From Microbacterium sp. USTB-Y (lineage in GTDB: Bacteria; Actinomycetota; Actinomycetes; Actinomycetales; Microbacteriaceae): a DNA stretch of 64,000 nucleotides. The notes below the pieces were generated by a model. The model searched no databases. It saw only the letters and a program-made list of their open reading frames with translations, and was not told the origin of the DNA. Shown here piece by piece: positions 1 to 9,826 of the stretch. Positions within the stretch are counted from its first letter, which is position 1, and each line of letters opens with the position of its first letter. The stretch spans positions 372,001 through 436,000 of the forward strand of contig NZ_JAGMTU010000003.1 in NCBI RefSeq assembly GCF_023703415.1, in the 5' to 3' direction. Made by a program: the position numbers and the translations under genes.

Positions 1-625
1 GGTGCCAGCCGAGGGCGAACGCGAGCACGGTGATCGCGATGAGCAGCCACAGCTGCTGGTCGATCACGAACCACACCGTGAGCACCAGGAAGGCGACCAG
101 GGCGAGGATGTTCAGCACGTTCTTGCCCGGCAGCATGAGCGGCTTGGAGGAGATCCGCGCCGAGAGCTTGAGGTAGGCGACGATGGATCCGGTGAAGGTC
201 ACGCCTCCGATGAAGATGCCGATGAAGACCTCGGCGTTGTGGATCCCGACCAGTTCCGGCGCGATCTCCGCGTGTGCGAGGTGACCGTTCCAGCCGACCA
301 GCACCGCGGCGAGGCCGACGAAGCTGTGCAGCAGGGCGATGAGCTCGGGCATGCCCGTCATCTCGACCACCCTGGCGCGCCAGAGTCCGATCCCGGCCCC
401 CACGACCACGGCGACCAGCAGGAACACCAGTCCGATCACGGCGCCGCCGGACCAGGCGTGCGCGACGGTGAGCGAGACGGTCGCCACGAGCGCGATCGCC
501 ATCCCCGACACGCCGAAGATCACGCCGGAGCGCGCGGTCTCGTGCTTGCTGAGCCCCGCGAGGCTCAGGATGAACAGCAGTGCCGCGACGATGTACGCGG
601 CGGTGGAGAGAGCCCCGACGGTCAC
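1..625 (-). CDS. pntB: NAD(P) transhydrogenase beta subunit (partial)
   Basis: Beta subunit of the proton-translocating NAD(P)+ transhydrogenase, which uses the proton gradient to drive hydride transfer from NADH to NADP+. Only the N-terminal 208 or so codons are here; the left edge cuts the gene before the NADP(H)-binding domain. The visible part is almost entirely membrane helices ([32 protein letters not shown]) followed by the conserved motifs [20 protein letters not shown] and [19 protein letters not shown], typical of PntB. The GTG start overlaps the pntA stop as GTGA, so the two are translationally coupled. The call is safe. Confidence 0.95.
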   Translation of the reverse strand, partial: MTVGALSTAAYIVAALLFILSLAGLSKHETARSGVIFGVSGMAIALVATVSLTVAHAWSGGAVIGLVFLLVAVVVGAGIGLWRARVVEMTGMPELIALLHSFVGLAAVLVGWNGHLAHAEIAPELVGIHNAEVFIGIFIGGVTFTGSIVAYLKLSARISSKPLMLPGKNVLNILALVAFLVLTVWFVIDQQLWLLIAITVLAFALGWH

Positions 626-2163
626 TTCTGGCCGCCCTTCGTGAACATGGCGAGCATGCGGCGGGTGACCGCGAACCCTCCGAAGATGTTGATGGATGCG
701 AGCAGCACCGCGACGGCGGCGAGCACCTGGACGACGGGATCCGGATCCGTGATCTGCAGCATCGCGCCGACCACGATCACGCCGGAGATGGCGTTGGTCA
801 CCGACATGAGCGGCGTGTGCAGCGCGTGGTGCACCTTGCCGATCACGTAGAAGCCGATCACCACCGACAGGGTCAGCACGGTGAAGTGCTGCGGCAGCGG
901 CGCGGGAGCGAAGGCGTTCACCGCGAAGAGCGCGGCGATCCCGAGCACGATGAGCAGCGCCTTGCGGCCTGCGGACATGCTCTTCTTCGCGGGCGCTTCG
1001 ACCGGGGTCGAGGCCACGGGGGCCTTCGCCGGAGCGGCGGCGACCTGCACGGGGGGCGGCGGCCAGGTGACGGCGCCGTCGCGCACGACCGTGACGGAGC
1101 GCTGCACGACGTCGTCGAAGTCGATCGCGAGCACGCCGTCCTTGCCCGGTGTGAGCAGGGCGACGAGGTTGGCGACGTTCGTTCCGTACAGCTGCGAGGC
1201 CTGGGCGGCCAGGCGCGAGGCGAGGTCGGTGTAACCGAGGATGATCACGCCGTTCTCGGTGACGATGCGCTCGCCCGCGACGGATCCCTCGACGTTGCCG
1301 CCCTGGCCCGCCGCCATGTCGACGATCACACTGCCGGGCTTCATCGCGGCGACGTCCGACGCGGTGATCAGCCGGGGCGCCGCGCGGCCCGGGATGAGCG
1401 CCGTCGTGATGATGATGTCGACGTCGGCGGCCTGCTCGGTGTAGATCTCCGCGGCGCGGCGGTCGTACGCCTCGCTCGTGGCCTTGGCGTATCCGTCCGC
1501 GGACTTCTCCACCGCCACGTCGACGGGCAGATACTCACCGCCGATCGAGGTGACCTGATCCGCCACCTCGGGACGCGGATCCGTCGCGCGCACGATCGCG
1601 CCCAGGCTCGACGCCGCGCCGATCGCCGCGAGGCCGGCGACACCGGCGCCCGCGACGAGCACCTTCGCCGGCGGCACCTTGCCCGCAGCGGTCACCTGGC
1701 CGGTGAAGAACCGGCCGAACTCGTGCGCGGCCTCGACCACGGCGCGATAGCCGGCGATGTTCGCCATCGAGCTCAGCACGTCCATCGACTGCGCTCGCGA
1801 GATGCGCGGCACGGCGTCGAGGGCGAGGGCGGTGATGCCGCGCTGGGCCAGGGACTCCACGAGGTCGGGACGCAGCGCCGGGGAGAGCAGCGCGATGAAC
1901 GTCGCCCCGTCCGAGAGCAGGGCGATCTGCTCCGGATCGGGCGCCGTGATCGCGAGCACGATCTCGCTGCCCCACGCCCGCTCCCGTTCGACCAGCGTCG
2001 CCTCCGCGGCCGCGTAGGCCTCGTCGGGGTACGACGCGGCGGATCCCGCTCCGCGCTCCACGACCACCTGGTGGCCGAGCTTGCGCAGCGTCGCGACCGT
2101 TGCGGGGGTCGCGGCCACGCGCGCCTCGCCCGCAGGCTCGCGCACGATGCCGATGACTGCCAT
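622..2163 (-). CDS. pntA: NAD(P) transhydrogenase alpha subunit
   Basis: Alpha subunit of the membrane transhydrogenase, which binds NAD(H) on the cytoplasmic side. At 513 aa it matches the fused E. coli-type PntA rather than the split PntAA/PntAB form. Residues 1-370 form the alanine dehydrogenase/PNT fold with the Rossmann stretch [20 protein letters not shown] near residue 170. After a Pro/Ala-rich linker come hydrophobic helices from about residue 400 ([57 protein letters not shown]). The ATG follows a strong GGAGGT. pntB follows with a 4-base overlap. Expected role: NADPH supply. Confidence 0.96.
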   Translation of the reverse strand: MAVIGIVREPAGEARVAATPATVATLRKLGHQVVVERGAGSAASYPDEAYAAAEATLVERERAWGSEIVLAITAPDPEQIALLSDGATFIALLSPALRPDLVESLAQRGITALALDAVPRISRAQSMDVLSSMANIAGYRAVVEAAHEFGRFFTGQVTAAGKVPPAKVLVAGAGVAGLAAIGAASSLGAIVRATDPRPEVADQVTSIGGEYLPVDVAVEKSADGYAKATSEAYDRRAAEIYTEQAADVDIIITTALIPGRAAPRLITASDVAAMKPGSVIVDMAAGQGGNVEGSVAGERIVTENGVIILGYTDLASRLAAQASQLYGTNVANLVALLTPGKDGVLAIDFDDVVQRSVTVVRDGAVTWPPPPVQVAAAPAKAPVASTPVEAPAKKSMSAGRKALLIVLGIAALFAVNAFAPAPLPQHFTVLTLSVVIGFYVIGKVHHALHTPLMSVTNAISGVIVVGAMLQITDPDPVVQVLAAVAVLLASINIFGGFAVTRRMLAMFTKGGQK

Positions 2164-2505
2164 TGCTACCTCCTCTGCGCCCGTCCTCTGCGACGGGCGA
2201 TGTGCGCATCACTGCGCGGTCGGGCGGCCTCGCCCGGACAACCTGCTCAGAGTACTGAGCCGTCCGGCGGCGATCGCTGGACTTTTCGCGATCTTACGCA
2301 CAAAGAATCGCGGATCTTTGCACCCTGGCAACGATGCGTACCTCCGCTCAGCCTGCGCGAGGACCCCGCAGGCGGCGGGCGCAGCGGCGACCCCGGTCCG
2401 AACTCGATCACGATGCCCGCCGATCGCCGCAAGCCTCGCGATCCGACCCGAATCGACCGAGTTCGGAACGCCGCACGACGAGGACGTCGCCGTAGGCTCG
2501 AGGTC
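2164..2505. other. Intergenic region upstream of pntA
   Basis: 342 bases without a convincing gene between the divergent pntA and the DUF1579-like gene. Two palindromes are visible. CTCAG and CTGAG arms (2246-2259) flank AGTA and overlap a minus-strand TACTCT that could be the pntA -10 box. A 20-base imperfect palindrome at 2301-2320 has arms CAAAGA and TCTTTG around a central CGCG. Either could be an operator; no regulator is known. Confidence 0.4.
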
Positions 2506-2943
2506 ATGGCACCGGATCCGCGGCTCAGAGCACTACTCGGCGACTGGACGGGGACGGAGGAGCTCTTCCCCACGGCGTGGACGGATGCCGGATCCGCCCG
2601 AGGCGCCCTCAGCATCGAGCCCGGCCCCGACGGGATCCTGATCGACTACGTCGAGGCGCGCGACGGCGCCGAGGGTGCGCCGCTCGTCGCGCACGCGGTG
2701 ATCGCCGGGGAGGGGTTCTGGTGGTTCGACACCTACGGCTTCACACCCGCCGCCCCGGGGACGGCGGTCTGGGAGGACGACGCGCTGCTGCTGGACCGTC
2801 GCTCCGACCGCGGGCGCACGGTGACCCGGCTGCGCGTGCAGGGCGACCGGCTGCTGCTCGAGCTCGACACCGCCGTCCCCGCCGATGCGGAGCTGGCACC
2901 CCTCGTGCGCGGGACGTACGCCCGGCAGGCCGAGCAGTCCTGA
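2506..2943 (+). CDS. DUF1579-like small protein
   Basis: Predicted cytoplasmic 145-aa protein with no signal peptide or membrane segment. The opening MAPDPRLRALLGDWTGTEEL and the repeated beta-strand pattern (EGFWWFDTYGFTPAAPGTA, LRVQGDRLLLELDT) resemble the lipocalin-like DUF1579/heme-binding-like families, in which an N-terminal L-x-G-x-W motif opens a small beta barrel. The ATG at 2506 was chosen because the frame upstream is antisense to pntA and unlike protein. It stands alone, convergent with the phosphoesterase gene. The ligand is unknown and the family assignment is tentative. Confidence 0.6.
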   Translation: MAPDPRLRALLGDWTGTEELFPTAWTDAGSARGALSIEPGPDGILIDYVEARDGAEGAPLVAHAVIAGEGFWWFDTYGFTPAAPGTAVWEDDALLLDRRSDRGRTVTRLRVQGDRLLLELDTAVPADAELAPLVRGTYARQAEQS

Positions 2944-2989
2944 CCCGACCGGGGACGCCCCCAGGGCGCACCGACCACGCCCGCTCCGC

Positions 2990-4813
2990 TCAGTCCTCGT
3001 CGGGAGGGCCGAACAGTCCCTTGCCGTGCTTGTGGAGCAGGTTGTAGGCATCCAGGAACGTCTGCGGCTGCTTGTCCTCGGGCAGGCCGTAGCGCGCGAG
3101 CAGCAGCCCGAGCAGGCCCTGCGCGGGCGGGGTCAGCGGCTTCGTCGCGTGCGCGTGCGCCGGGTGCGGCGGCTTCGACTCCGGGTTCGGGGGCAGATAC
3201 CGCGAGGTCGTCACGGGCCAGTCCGCCGGGTGGCGGGGCTTCTCCAGGTTGATGATCTCGAACAGTCCGTTCGCGGTCGCGTCGCGGCGGGTCAGCGGGG
3301 TGAGCCCGTGCAGCCGGGTGAGCGTGGCGATGACCGATCCGTGATGCATCTCGTCGTGGATGATCGTTCCCTTGCGGGTGTAGGCGGACACGGCGATCGC
3401 GGGGACGCGGCAGCCGAGGCGGTCGAACTCGAACCCCATCTCGCCGGCGCCCGAGTTGTCCGGCGGCGTGGCCTTGGGCGGGACGACATGGTCGTAGGTG
3501 CCGCCGTGCTCGTCGAAGGTGACCAGCAGCAGGGTGTTGACCGCGTTGGATCCCTGCGGCGACGCGCTGCGGCGGATCGCGTCGTAGATGTCGTGCACGA
3601 GGTCGTCTCCGGCGCGCACATCCGAGAACGCGCTGTTGATGATCTCGGATCCGTCGACGTCGCTCTCCCTGCGCGCCCCGAACGGCGGGTGGAAGTCGTT
3701 GTGGTCGTAGATCATGCGCGGCTCGACGAAGGCGTACGCCGGCAGCTCGCCGTGCTCGACGTCGGCGTAGAAGTCGTCCATCGTGCCGAAGTGCTCGGTC
3801 CGCCAGAACTTCTCGAGCACCGGAGCATGCAGCACGCCGGTGAACGAGACCATCTGCACCTCGTCGAAGTAGACCTTCCAGCTCAGCCCCGCCTCCTCGA
3901 GACGGTTGAAGATCGTCGGCGACTTCGGCGCGTTCAGCCACTTGTCGTAGTCGCCCCCTTCGTGGTTCGTGACGAACCCGTGCGAGGTCGAGGCGTTGAA
4001 GAAGGTGCGGTTGCAGAACGTCTGCGACGGCACCGCGCAGAACCAGTGGTCGAAGACCGCGAACTCGCGCGCGAGCGTCGAGACCGTCGGCAGCATCTCG
4101 GGCGAGAACGAGCCCATGATGCGCTTGCGCTCCTCCTCCGTGGGCTCCTTGCCGTGCTTGAGCCGCAGGAGGTTCACCTGGTAGTCGGTGACGAAGCCGC
4201 TCATGGTGGGCGTCTCGCCCGGACCCGGGTGGTTGTACGGCGCGCGGAAGCCGCCCTCGTACAGGTCGGCGTTCTCGGCCGGATCGATCACGTTGTACAG
4301 CTGCGTGTTGACGTGCGGATACATCTCGCCCGGATCCGGATCCGGCCAGGTCATGATCTGGTCGGTCGGGCCCTCGTAGACGTGCGCGTCGTAGCGCACG
4401 CCGTCGAGCTCGTTGAAGTACTCGCCGAAGTCGAGCCCGTCGAACTCCTCCCCCTCGGGCAGGGTCTCCTTCGTGTAGAGGTAGCCGAGCAGGTTGTCGA
4501 AGGAGCGGTTCTCTCCCATCAGCACCACGATGTGGTCGAATCCAGGGGCGTGCCGCGGGGCCAGCTGACCGTAGTCGGAGAGCGCCTCGTCGAAGCCGCT
4601 GCGCTGGCCGAGCGCGTACCCGGCCACCGCTCCCGCGCCGCCGCCGACGACCGCCCCCGCGGCGGTCAGGCCACCGAGACGGAGGAAATCGCGACGCGAC
4701 CGGCGGGCGGCGGACGGCGCCTCCGCGTCCGCTGCGGCATCGCCGGCGTCCGCCGTCGGTGTGCCGACGGGCTGGGGCTCGTCCTGCGAGGCCGGGGAAC
4801 TCTTTCTCGCCAT
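2990..4813 (-). CDS. Tat-exported phosphoesterase (phospholipase C / acid phosphatase family)
   Basis: A 607-aa member of the phosphoesterase family that includes bacterial phospholipase C and AcpA-type acid phosphatases; it would cleave phosphate esters outside the membrane. The N-terminus carries a twin-arginine signal, RRSRRDFLRLGG followed by a hydrophobic A/G-rich stretch (residues 38-70). The mature part opens with the family hallmark FDHIVVLMGENRSFDNLLGY. Further hallmarks are EPRMIYDHNDFHPP, VTFDEHGGTYDHVVPP and HDEMHHGSVIATLTRLHGL, which supply the metal and catalytic residues. A TAGGAT box ends 6 bases before the ATG, so the transcript is probably leaderless. The substrate is not determinable here. 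Confidence 0.9.
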   Translation of the reverse strand: MARKSSPASQDEPQPVGTPTADAGDAAADAEAPSAARRSRRDFLRLGGLTAAGAVVGGGAGAVAGYALGQRSGFDEALSDYGQLAPRHAPGFDHIVVLMGENRSFDNLLGYLYTKETLPEGEEFDGLDFGEYFNELDGVRYDAHVYEGPTDQIMTWPDPDPGEMYPHVNTQLYNVIDPAENADLYEGGFRAPYNHPGPGETPTMSGFVTDYQVNLLRLKHGKEPTEEERKRIMGSFSPEMLPTVSTLAREFAVFDHWFCAVPSQTFCNRTFFNASTSHGFVTNHEGGDYDKWLNAPKSPTIFNRLEEAGLSWKVYFDEVQMVSFTGVLHAPVLEKFWRTEHFGTMDDFYADVEHGELPAYAFVEPRMIYDHNDFHPPFGARRESDVDGSEIINSAFSDVRAGDDLVHDIYDAIRRSASPQGSNAVNTLLLVTFDEHGGTYDHVVPPKATPPDNSGAGEMGFEFDRLGCRVPAIAVSAYTRKGTIIHDEMHHGSVIATLTRLHGLTPLTRRDATANGLFEIINLEKPRHPADWPVTTSRYLPPNPESKPPHPAHAHATKPLTPPAQGLLGLLLARYGLPEDKQPQTFLDAYNLLHKHGKGLFGPPDED

Positions 4814-4819
4814 GCGGCG

Positions 4820-4825
4820 ATCCTA
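4820..4825 (-). promoter_or_regulatory. -10 box for a leaderless phosphoesterase transcript
   Basis: Minus-strand TAGGAT (TANNNT) followed by 6 bases and the ATG at 4813, so transcription would begin at the start codon. No good -35 is visible. Confidence 0.5.
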
Positions 4826-4940
4826 CTGAGCGCCGGGGGCGCCGGACCCCCGTCAGTCCCCGCTCCGGTGGCCGCAGACCCCGAGGGCTATAGTTCTCCT
4901 GTCCCGCCCCGTGATGACGCCGCCCTGGACTGGAGCCGCG

Positions 4941-6257
4941 ATGACCTGGTTCTTCAAGCTGAACGTCATCGACGGCCCCCTCCCGCTCACCGTCTGGGGG
5001 GTGACGATCCTCGCCGCGATCCTCCTGCTCGTCCGGCGTCCCACGCCGTCCTGGCTGTGGCGGATCGTGATCGCGGCGGCTGTCGGGATCGGGCTGGGCG
5101 TCGCGCTCGTGACCTTCGTGAACGCGACCCACCTCTTCGGCCCCGCCCTGCCGTTCGCCTGCGGGTTCTGGATCCCCGGAGGGTTCGCCGCGATCCTCCT
5201 CGGCATCGTCTCGCTGTGGGAGCGCGGAGTGTGGCGCAAGATAGTCGCGGCGCTGCTCGTGCTCCTCGCCCTGCTCTCGACGGCGCTCGGCGTCAACGCC
5301 GCCTTCGGCATCAACACCACCGTCGGCTCCGTGCTCGGCATCGCCTCCGACGACAAGATCGACGTGCTGCCCGAGCCCGTCCCGACCGAGTCGTCGAGCG
5401 GACCGCTGTACAAGACCTGGAGCCCGCCGGCCGACATGCCCAAGACCGGCGAGACCGCGGTGCTCAGCGGCACCCACGCGATCGCGTCGACCGGCGGGTT
5501 CACCCCCCGCGACGCGCTCCTCTACCTGCCGCCCGCCGCGCGCACGGCCAACCCGCCGCGACTCCCCCTGATCGTCATGATGATGGGCCATCCGGGATCC
5601 CCGAACGCCACGTTCATCGCGAAGGCCCTGGACGACCTCGCCGCGAAGAACAAGGGCCTCGCGCCCATCGTCATCGTCGCGGATCAGCTCGGGCCCGGGG
5701 GCGAGCTGGACACGGGCCCGGACCCGGTCTGCGCGAAGACGGCCGCCTACGGCGATGTCCCCGCCTATTTCAACGTCGACATCCCCGCCTTCGCGACGAA
5801 GAACCTGAACGTCAGCCTCGACCACCGGGACTGGACGATCATGGGCTACTCCAACGGGGGCGCCTGCGCCTTCACGTGGGCCACCCGCCATCCCGACATC
5901 TGGGGCAACGTGGTCAGCATCTCGCCGGACGAGTACCCCGGCGTGGAATGGCGTGCCGGGGCGATCAAGAAGCTCTTCGGCGGGGACGAGGCGGCCTTCG
6001 ACGCCCTCCGGCCCGAGGCGGGGATCGCGGAGAACCGGGGACGGTTCGCCGGCCATCTCGCGGTGTTCACCGTCGGCGGAGCGGATCCGGGCTTCCTCCC
6101 CGGTGCGAAGCGCAACGCCCGGCTCGCGGAGGAGGCGGGCTTCACCACGACGTTCCACGAGGTACCGGGCGCCGGGCACGTGGCCGACGCCCTCGACGGC
6201 GGCATCCCGTTCGCCATGGCCCTGCTGTACCGGCACCTCGGGCTCTCCGCCCCGTGA
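4941..6257 (+). CDS. Membrane-anchored esterase (alpha/beta hydrolase)
   Basis: About 438 aa. The first 140 residues hold four hydrophobic segments (LTVWGVTILAAILLLV, IVIAAAVGIGLGVALV, GGFAAILLGIVSLW, LLVLLALLSTALGVNAAF). They are followed by an extracellular domain of the esterase D/mycolyltransferase type. The nucleophile elbow is GYSNGG, with an upstream PLIVMMMGHPG oxyanion region and a C-terminal histidine in HEVPGAGHVADALDGG. The ATG at 4941 follows GGAG by 6 bases; a GTG at 4911 and ATG at 4914 in frame have weaker sites. The architecture (TM bundle plus esterase) recurs in actinobacterial cell-envelope esterases. Substrate unknown. Confidence 0.8.
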   Translation: MTWFFKLNVIDGPLPLTVWGVTILAAILLLVRRPTPSWLWRIVIAAAVGIGLGVALVTFVNATHLFGPALPFACGFWIPGGFAAILLGIVSLWERGVWRKIVAALLVLLALLSTALGVNAAFGINTTVGSVLGIASDDKIDVLPEPVPTESSSGPLYKTWSPPADMPKTGETAVLSGTHAIASTGGFTPRDALLYLPPAARTANPPRLPLIVMMMGHPGSPNATFIAKALDDLAAKNKGLAPIVIVADQLGPGGELDTGPDPVCAKTAAYGDVPAYFNVDIPAFATKNLNVSLDHRDWTIMGYSNGGACAFTWATRHPDIWGNVVSISPDEYPGVEWRAGAIKKLFGGDEAAFDALRPEAGIAENRGRFAGHLAVFTVGGADPGFLPGAKRNARLAEEAGFTTTFHEVPGAGHVADALDGGIPFAMALLYRHLGLSAP

Positions 6258-6305
6258 CCCGTCGCCGGGCGTCGAGGGCCGGTGACCTCGGGGCCGTGCG
6301 CCCGC

Positions 6306-7604
6306 TCAGCCCTGGGCCACGCGCCGCTTCTCGAGCGCCCGCAGCGCGAACGGCGCCGCGACGCCGTGCAGCAGGATGCTGCCGACGACGGTGACGACCA
6401 TGACCAGCAGCACCGCGTCGGCCTCGACGCTGTCGGTCTCGAAGGCGTTGTACGCGAGCAGGCCGAAGACGACGGAGGCCGTGCCGCGCGGTCCGAGCAG
6501 CCCGATGCGCACACGATCGCCGCGGCTGACGGAGCTGCCCAGGAGCGACAGGTACACCGGCCCGAGCCGCAGCAGGGTGAGCGCGAGGAGGGCGAGCACC
6601 AGGATCCGCCAGTCGAACGACGACGTGAAGGCGACGAGGGCGGCCCCGCCGAGCATGAACCAGACGAAGTTCGCCGTGAGGGTGCCGACCTCTTCGACCA
6701 GCAGCAGCTCGGAATGCGGGATCACCCGCTCCTGCATGCCGCGCGTGCGCGCGACGCGGTAGATGAGGCCCGCGACGAACGCCGCCACGAAGCCGTTGGC
6801 CTCGATCGCCGGGATCGTCGCGATGGCGTAGGCGATGAGCGGGAGCAGCAGCATGGCGTAGCGCGCGCCGCCCTCGTTCGCGATGCCCCGACTGCGGGCC
6901 GCCCGGAGCGCCAGGCCGATGACGCCGCCCAGCACGACGCCGATCACGATCGCCGTGACCGTCGCGGGCACCGCGTTGACGAACGCCTCCGCGAACTTCT
7001 CGGCGCTGTGACCGAGATCCTTGTCGTCCACGGTGACCGTGTCGGATCCGGTCGCGACCATCTTCTCGACGAGCGGGGCGATGACGACGGCGATGGGCAG
7101 CGCCATGCCGAAGATCGGGGAGACCAGGCCGTCGTTGTAGCCGCTCTCCACGTTCAGGATCGCCCTGATGCGCTCCGGCAGCAGCCTGCTGCGCAGCAGG
7201 CGCGTCGCCGGGGCGAAATCGGTCGGCATGATCACGCAGGCGATGACCACGGCGGCCACCAGCGCCTCGGGGAGGAGGAAGGCTCCGGCGATGGCGGTGA
7301 GGATGAGCGACAGCGGCAGCGCGATGAGCACGAGGCGCGCGGTCACCCTGCCCTCACCGCCGAAGATGCCGCCGCGCACCTCGGTCGCGTCGGCGAAGAG
7401 GAGGATCGACAGGATGACCTCGACGATCTTCTCGGTGATCGGGGCGTCCAGGGCGGCCGCGTAGGTCGGCAGGTCCCACACCGTGGTGGCGGCCCCCAGC
7501 ACGAGCAGCATCGCCGGTCCCGCCACGCCCCACCGCTCGAAGCGATGGGACACGATCGACCACAGCAGCACGGCGGTGAGACCGAAGAGCACGAGCGGGG
7601 GCAT
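6306..7604 (-). CDS. Na+/H+ antiporter, CPA1 (NhaP-like) family
   Basis: A 432-aa integral membrane protein with about twelve hydrophobic helices spanning the whole length and no C-terminal regulatory domain. The family motifs are present: VIMPTDFAPATRLL, where the aspartate lies in the ion-binding helix, and NVESGYNDGLVSPIFG. These fit monovalent cation:proton antiporters of the NhaP/CPA1 type, used in pH and sodium homeostasis. It converges with the esterase gene, and only 48 bases separate their stops. It is followed on the same strand by the LysR gene after a short gap, but the two need not be one operon. Confidence 0.88.
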   Translation of the reverse strand: MPPLVLFGLTAVLLWSIVSHRFERWGVAGPAMLLVLGAATTVWDLPTYAAALDAPITEKIVEVILSILLFADATEVRGGIFGGEGRVTARLVLIALPLSLILTAIAGAFLLPEALVAAVVIACVIMPTDFAPATRLLRSRLLPERIRAILNVESGYNDGLVSPIFGMALPIAVVIAPLVEKMVATGSDTVTVDDKDLGHSAEKFAEAFVNAVPATVTAIVIGVVLGGVIGLALRAARSRGIANEGGARYAMLLLPLIAYAIATIPAIEANGFVAAFVAGLIYRVARTRGMQERVIPHSELLLVEEVGTLTANFVWFMLGGAALVAFTSSFDWRILVLALLALTLLRLGPVYLSLLGSSVSRGDRVRIGLLGPRGTASVVFGLLAYNAFETDSVEADAVLLVMVVTVVGSILLHGVAAPFALRALEKRRVAQG

Positions 7605-7626
7605 CCGGTTCCTTCCGTGGCGACGA

Positions 7627-8583
7627 TCAGAGAGTACCGCGGCCCGGGCGCGCCTGCTCCCGGGCCGTCTGCACGGCGACGTCGATCAGCTCCCGCCCTG
7701 CCATCGGCAGATCCCGCGCTCCGCCGCGCCAGAGGGCGGTGATCGGCCGGACCACCGGCTCGCCGGTCGTGCGCACGGCGCGCAGCCGGCCGAGGCGGAT
7801 GTCGTCCGCCGCCTCCCTGCGGCTCAGGACGGCGGCCCCCAGCCCGTCGGCGACGGCCGAGCGCACGGCCGCGGAGGTCGGCAGCACCACCGCCGGCTCC
7901 GCGGCGTCGCGGCCGAGCCGCCGTCGCACCTCGTCCTCCCACGCGCGCCGGGTGCCGCTGCCCTGCTCGCGGGCCACGAGCGGCTCCGCGGCGGCCTTCT
8001 CGAAGGCGACGGGGCCCTGGCCGCTCCACGGGTGCTCCGGCGCGACCACGAGGACGAGCTCGTCGCTGTCGACCGTGGTGGTGCCGAGGTCGGACGGCAC
8101 CTCGCTCGACTCGATGAACGCGAGGTCGGCGTGCCCGTCGCGCACGAGCGCCTCCGCATCGGTGCTGTTGCCGGAGAGGAGTTGCACGGCCGTCGGCGTC
8201 CGCCCCGCGGCGACCTGGTTCCGGCGCAGCGCCACGAGCCAGAGCGGCAGCAGCCGCGCCGACACCGTCTGACTCGCGGCGACCGTGAGCCGGGCGGCGC
8301 TCTCGCCGCGCAGCGTGCGGGTCGCCGTGCGGAAACGCGCGGCCGCGGCGAGCACGTCGTCGGCCCAGGAGGCGACGACCTCTCCCTCCAGGGTCGGACG
8401 GGTCCCGGACGGGGCGCGGTGGAACAGCGACAGACCGAGCTGGCGCTCCACGGCGCGCAGGCGCGTGGAGGCGGACTGCTGGGTCACCCCGGTCTCGCGC
8501 GCGGCGGCCGAGATGGATCCGGTGCGCACGACGGCGACCAGCAGTTCGAGCGAGCCGAGGTCCGGCATCGATCCGTCCGTCAT
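7627..8583 (-). CDS. LysR-family transcriptional regulator
   Basis: A 318-aa DNA-binding regulator. The N-terminal winged helix-turn-helix is LELLVAVVRTGSISAAARET (residues 12-31) followed by QQSASTRLRAVERQLGLSLF; the rest is the periplasmic-binding-like effector domain. The ATG at 8583 has a GGGG/GGTGA stretch just upstream, and an in-frame ATG 15 bases later is a weaker alternative. It is divergent from a YeiH-type transporter with 81 bases between, the arrangement expected if it controls that gene. In E. coli a LysR regulator (YeiE) likewise neighbours yeiH. The inducer is unknown. Confidence 0.88.
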   Translation of the reverse strand: MTDGSMPDLGSLELLVAVVRTGSISAAARETGVTQQSASTRLRAVERQLGLSLFHRAPSGTRPTLEGEVVASWADDVLAAAARFRTATRTLRGESAARLTVAASQTVSARLLPLWLVALRRNQVAAGRTPTAVQLLSGNSTDAEALVRDGHADLAFIESSEVPSDLGTTTVDSDELVLVVAPEHPWSGQGPVAFEKAAAEPLVAREQGSGTRRAWEDEVRRRLGRDAAEPAVVLPTSAAVRSAVADGLGAAVLSRREAADDIRLGRLRAVRTTGEPVVRPITALWRGGARDLPMAGRELIDVAVQTAREQARPGRGTL

Positions 8584-8664
8584 CGTCACCCCACAGTCTC
8601 TGCCTGTACCCCTATCGAGCCTAGCCGGATACCGCGGAAGGCGCAGGCGGACGAGCCTGGATCC

Positions 8665-9705
8665 ATGATGTTCCGCCCCGCCCGCACCCTTCCGGCCCGT
8701 CTCGCCCTGCGCGGGGTCGAGGTGCTGCCGGGGCTGGCGCTCACCGTGCCGATCGCCATCGTCGCCACCCTCATCGGCGCCGCGGTGCCCGTGCTCGGCT
8801 CTGCCCTCCCCGCGATCGTGATCGGAGTGGTCGTCGCCGTGATCCGACACCCCGGAGCGCGGTTCGCGCCCGGGGTCGAGTACTCCGGGAAGTTCCTGCT
8901 GCAGGTGGCCGTGGTGCTGCTGGGCGCTCAGCTCTCGCTCGAGGCGATCCTGCGGGTCAGCGCGGAGTCGCTGCCCGTGATGCTGTCCACCCTCGTCGTG
9001 TGCCTCCTCGCCGCGTGGCTGATCGGTCGGGCGCTGCACGTCGCGCCGCGGCTGCGCACCCTGATCGGGGTGGGCACGGGGATCTGCGGCGCCTCGGCGA
9101 TCGCCGCCGTCGCCCCGGTCATCGGCGCTCTCAGCGCCGAGGTGTCCTACGCGGTGTCGACGATCTTCGTGTTCAACATCCTCGCCGTCGTGCTCTTCCC
9201 CCTGCTCGGCCACGCACTCGGGCTGGATCCGCACACCTTCGGGCTGCTGGCCGGCACCGCGGTGAACGACACGAGCAGCGTGGTCGCGACGGCGAGCGTC
9301 TTCGGCGCCGCGGCGCTGGGCTTCGCGGTCGTGGTGAAGCTGGTGCGCACGCTGATGATCATCCCGATCTCGGTGGGGCTGTCCGTGATCGAGTCGCGCA
9401 GGGCCGCCGACGGCCGGCGGATGACGCTGCGCGGCGTGGCCGGCCTGGTGCCGTGGTTCCTCGTGGGGTTCCTGGTCGTCGCGGTGCTCGGATCCCTCGG
9501 GGCGATCCCGGCGGGGCCGCGTGAGGCGATGGTGCACGCCAGCGGATTCCTCATCGCCACCGCCATGGCCGGCATCGGGTTGTCCACGGATGCGGCAGCG
9601 CTGCGCCGCGCCGGCTGGCGACCGCTCGTGCTCGGTGCGATCCTCTGGATCCTCGTCACCGCGACCGCCCTCGCGGTGATCTCCCTGACCGGCGCCGGGC
9701 GCTGA
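8665..9705 (+). CDS. YeiH family putative sulfate exporter
   Basis: A 346-aa membrane protein with about ten helices, matching the YeiH/UPF0324 family. Hallmarks are the central GVGTGICGASAIAAVAPVIG segment and the later AGTAVNDTSSVVATASVFG segment, two inverted-topology repeats seen in this family. Family members are annotated as putative sulfate or sulfonate exporters; direct transport data are sparse. Two consecutive ATGs (8665 and 8668) begin the frame. The divergent LysR gene is the likely regulator. The gene is followed by a long inverted repeat at 9735-9795 that may end transcription. Confidence 0.85.
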   Translation: MMFRPARTLPARLALRGVEVLPGLALTVPIAIVATLIGAAVPVLGSALPAIVIGVVVAVIRHPGARFAPGVEYSGKFLLQVAVVLLGAQLSLEAILRVSAESLPVMLSTLVVCLLAAWLIGRALHVAPRLRTLIGVGTGICGASAIAAVAPVIGALSAEVSYAVSTIFVFNILAVVLFPLLGHALGLDPHTFGLLAGTAVNDTSSVVATASVFGAAALGFAVVVKLVRTLMIIPISVGLSVIESRRAADGRRMTLRGVAGLVPWFLVGFLVVAVLGSLGAIPAGPREAMVHASGFLIATAMAGIGLSTDAAALRRAGWRPLVLGAILWILVTATALAVISLTGAGR

Positions 9706-9734
9706 CCGCCCCCGGTGAGGTCGGTCCTGCCGTG

Positions 9735-9795
9735 GTTCAGGTCGCGATTTCTGCTCTTCCCGCGCGGGTTTCAGAGCAGATAGTGCGACCTGAAC
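9735..9795. repeat. Nested inverted repeat between yeiH-like gene and corA
   Basis: A 61-base element with three nested palindromes: outer arms GTTCAGGTCGC and GCGACCTGAAC (11 bp perfect), middle arms TCTGCTCT and AGAGCAGA (8 bp perfect), and a central CCCGCGCGGG. It lies between two convergent genes, so it may act as a bidirectional terminator. The nested build and perfect arms also fit an intergenic palindromic repeat. No U-rich tail is seen on either side. Confidence 0.6.
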
Positions 9796-9826
9796 GAGGG
9801 TCAGACCGCCAGGGTTCCGGATCCGG

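Noticed and set aside
2733..6394. Very long open frames on both strands across the phosphoesterase and esterase genes
   Set aside because: They are rich in Arg, Pro, Gly and Ala with no family motifs and lie antisense or out of phase to genes with clear motifs; long shadow frames are expected at 70% GC.
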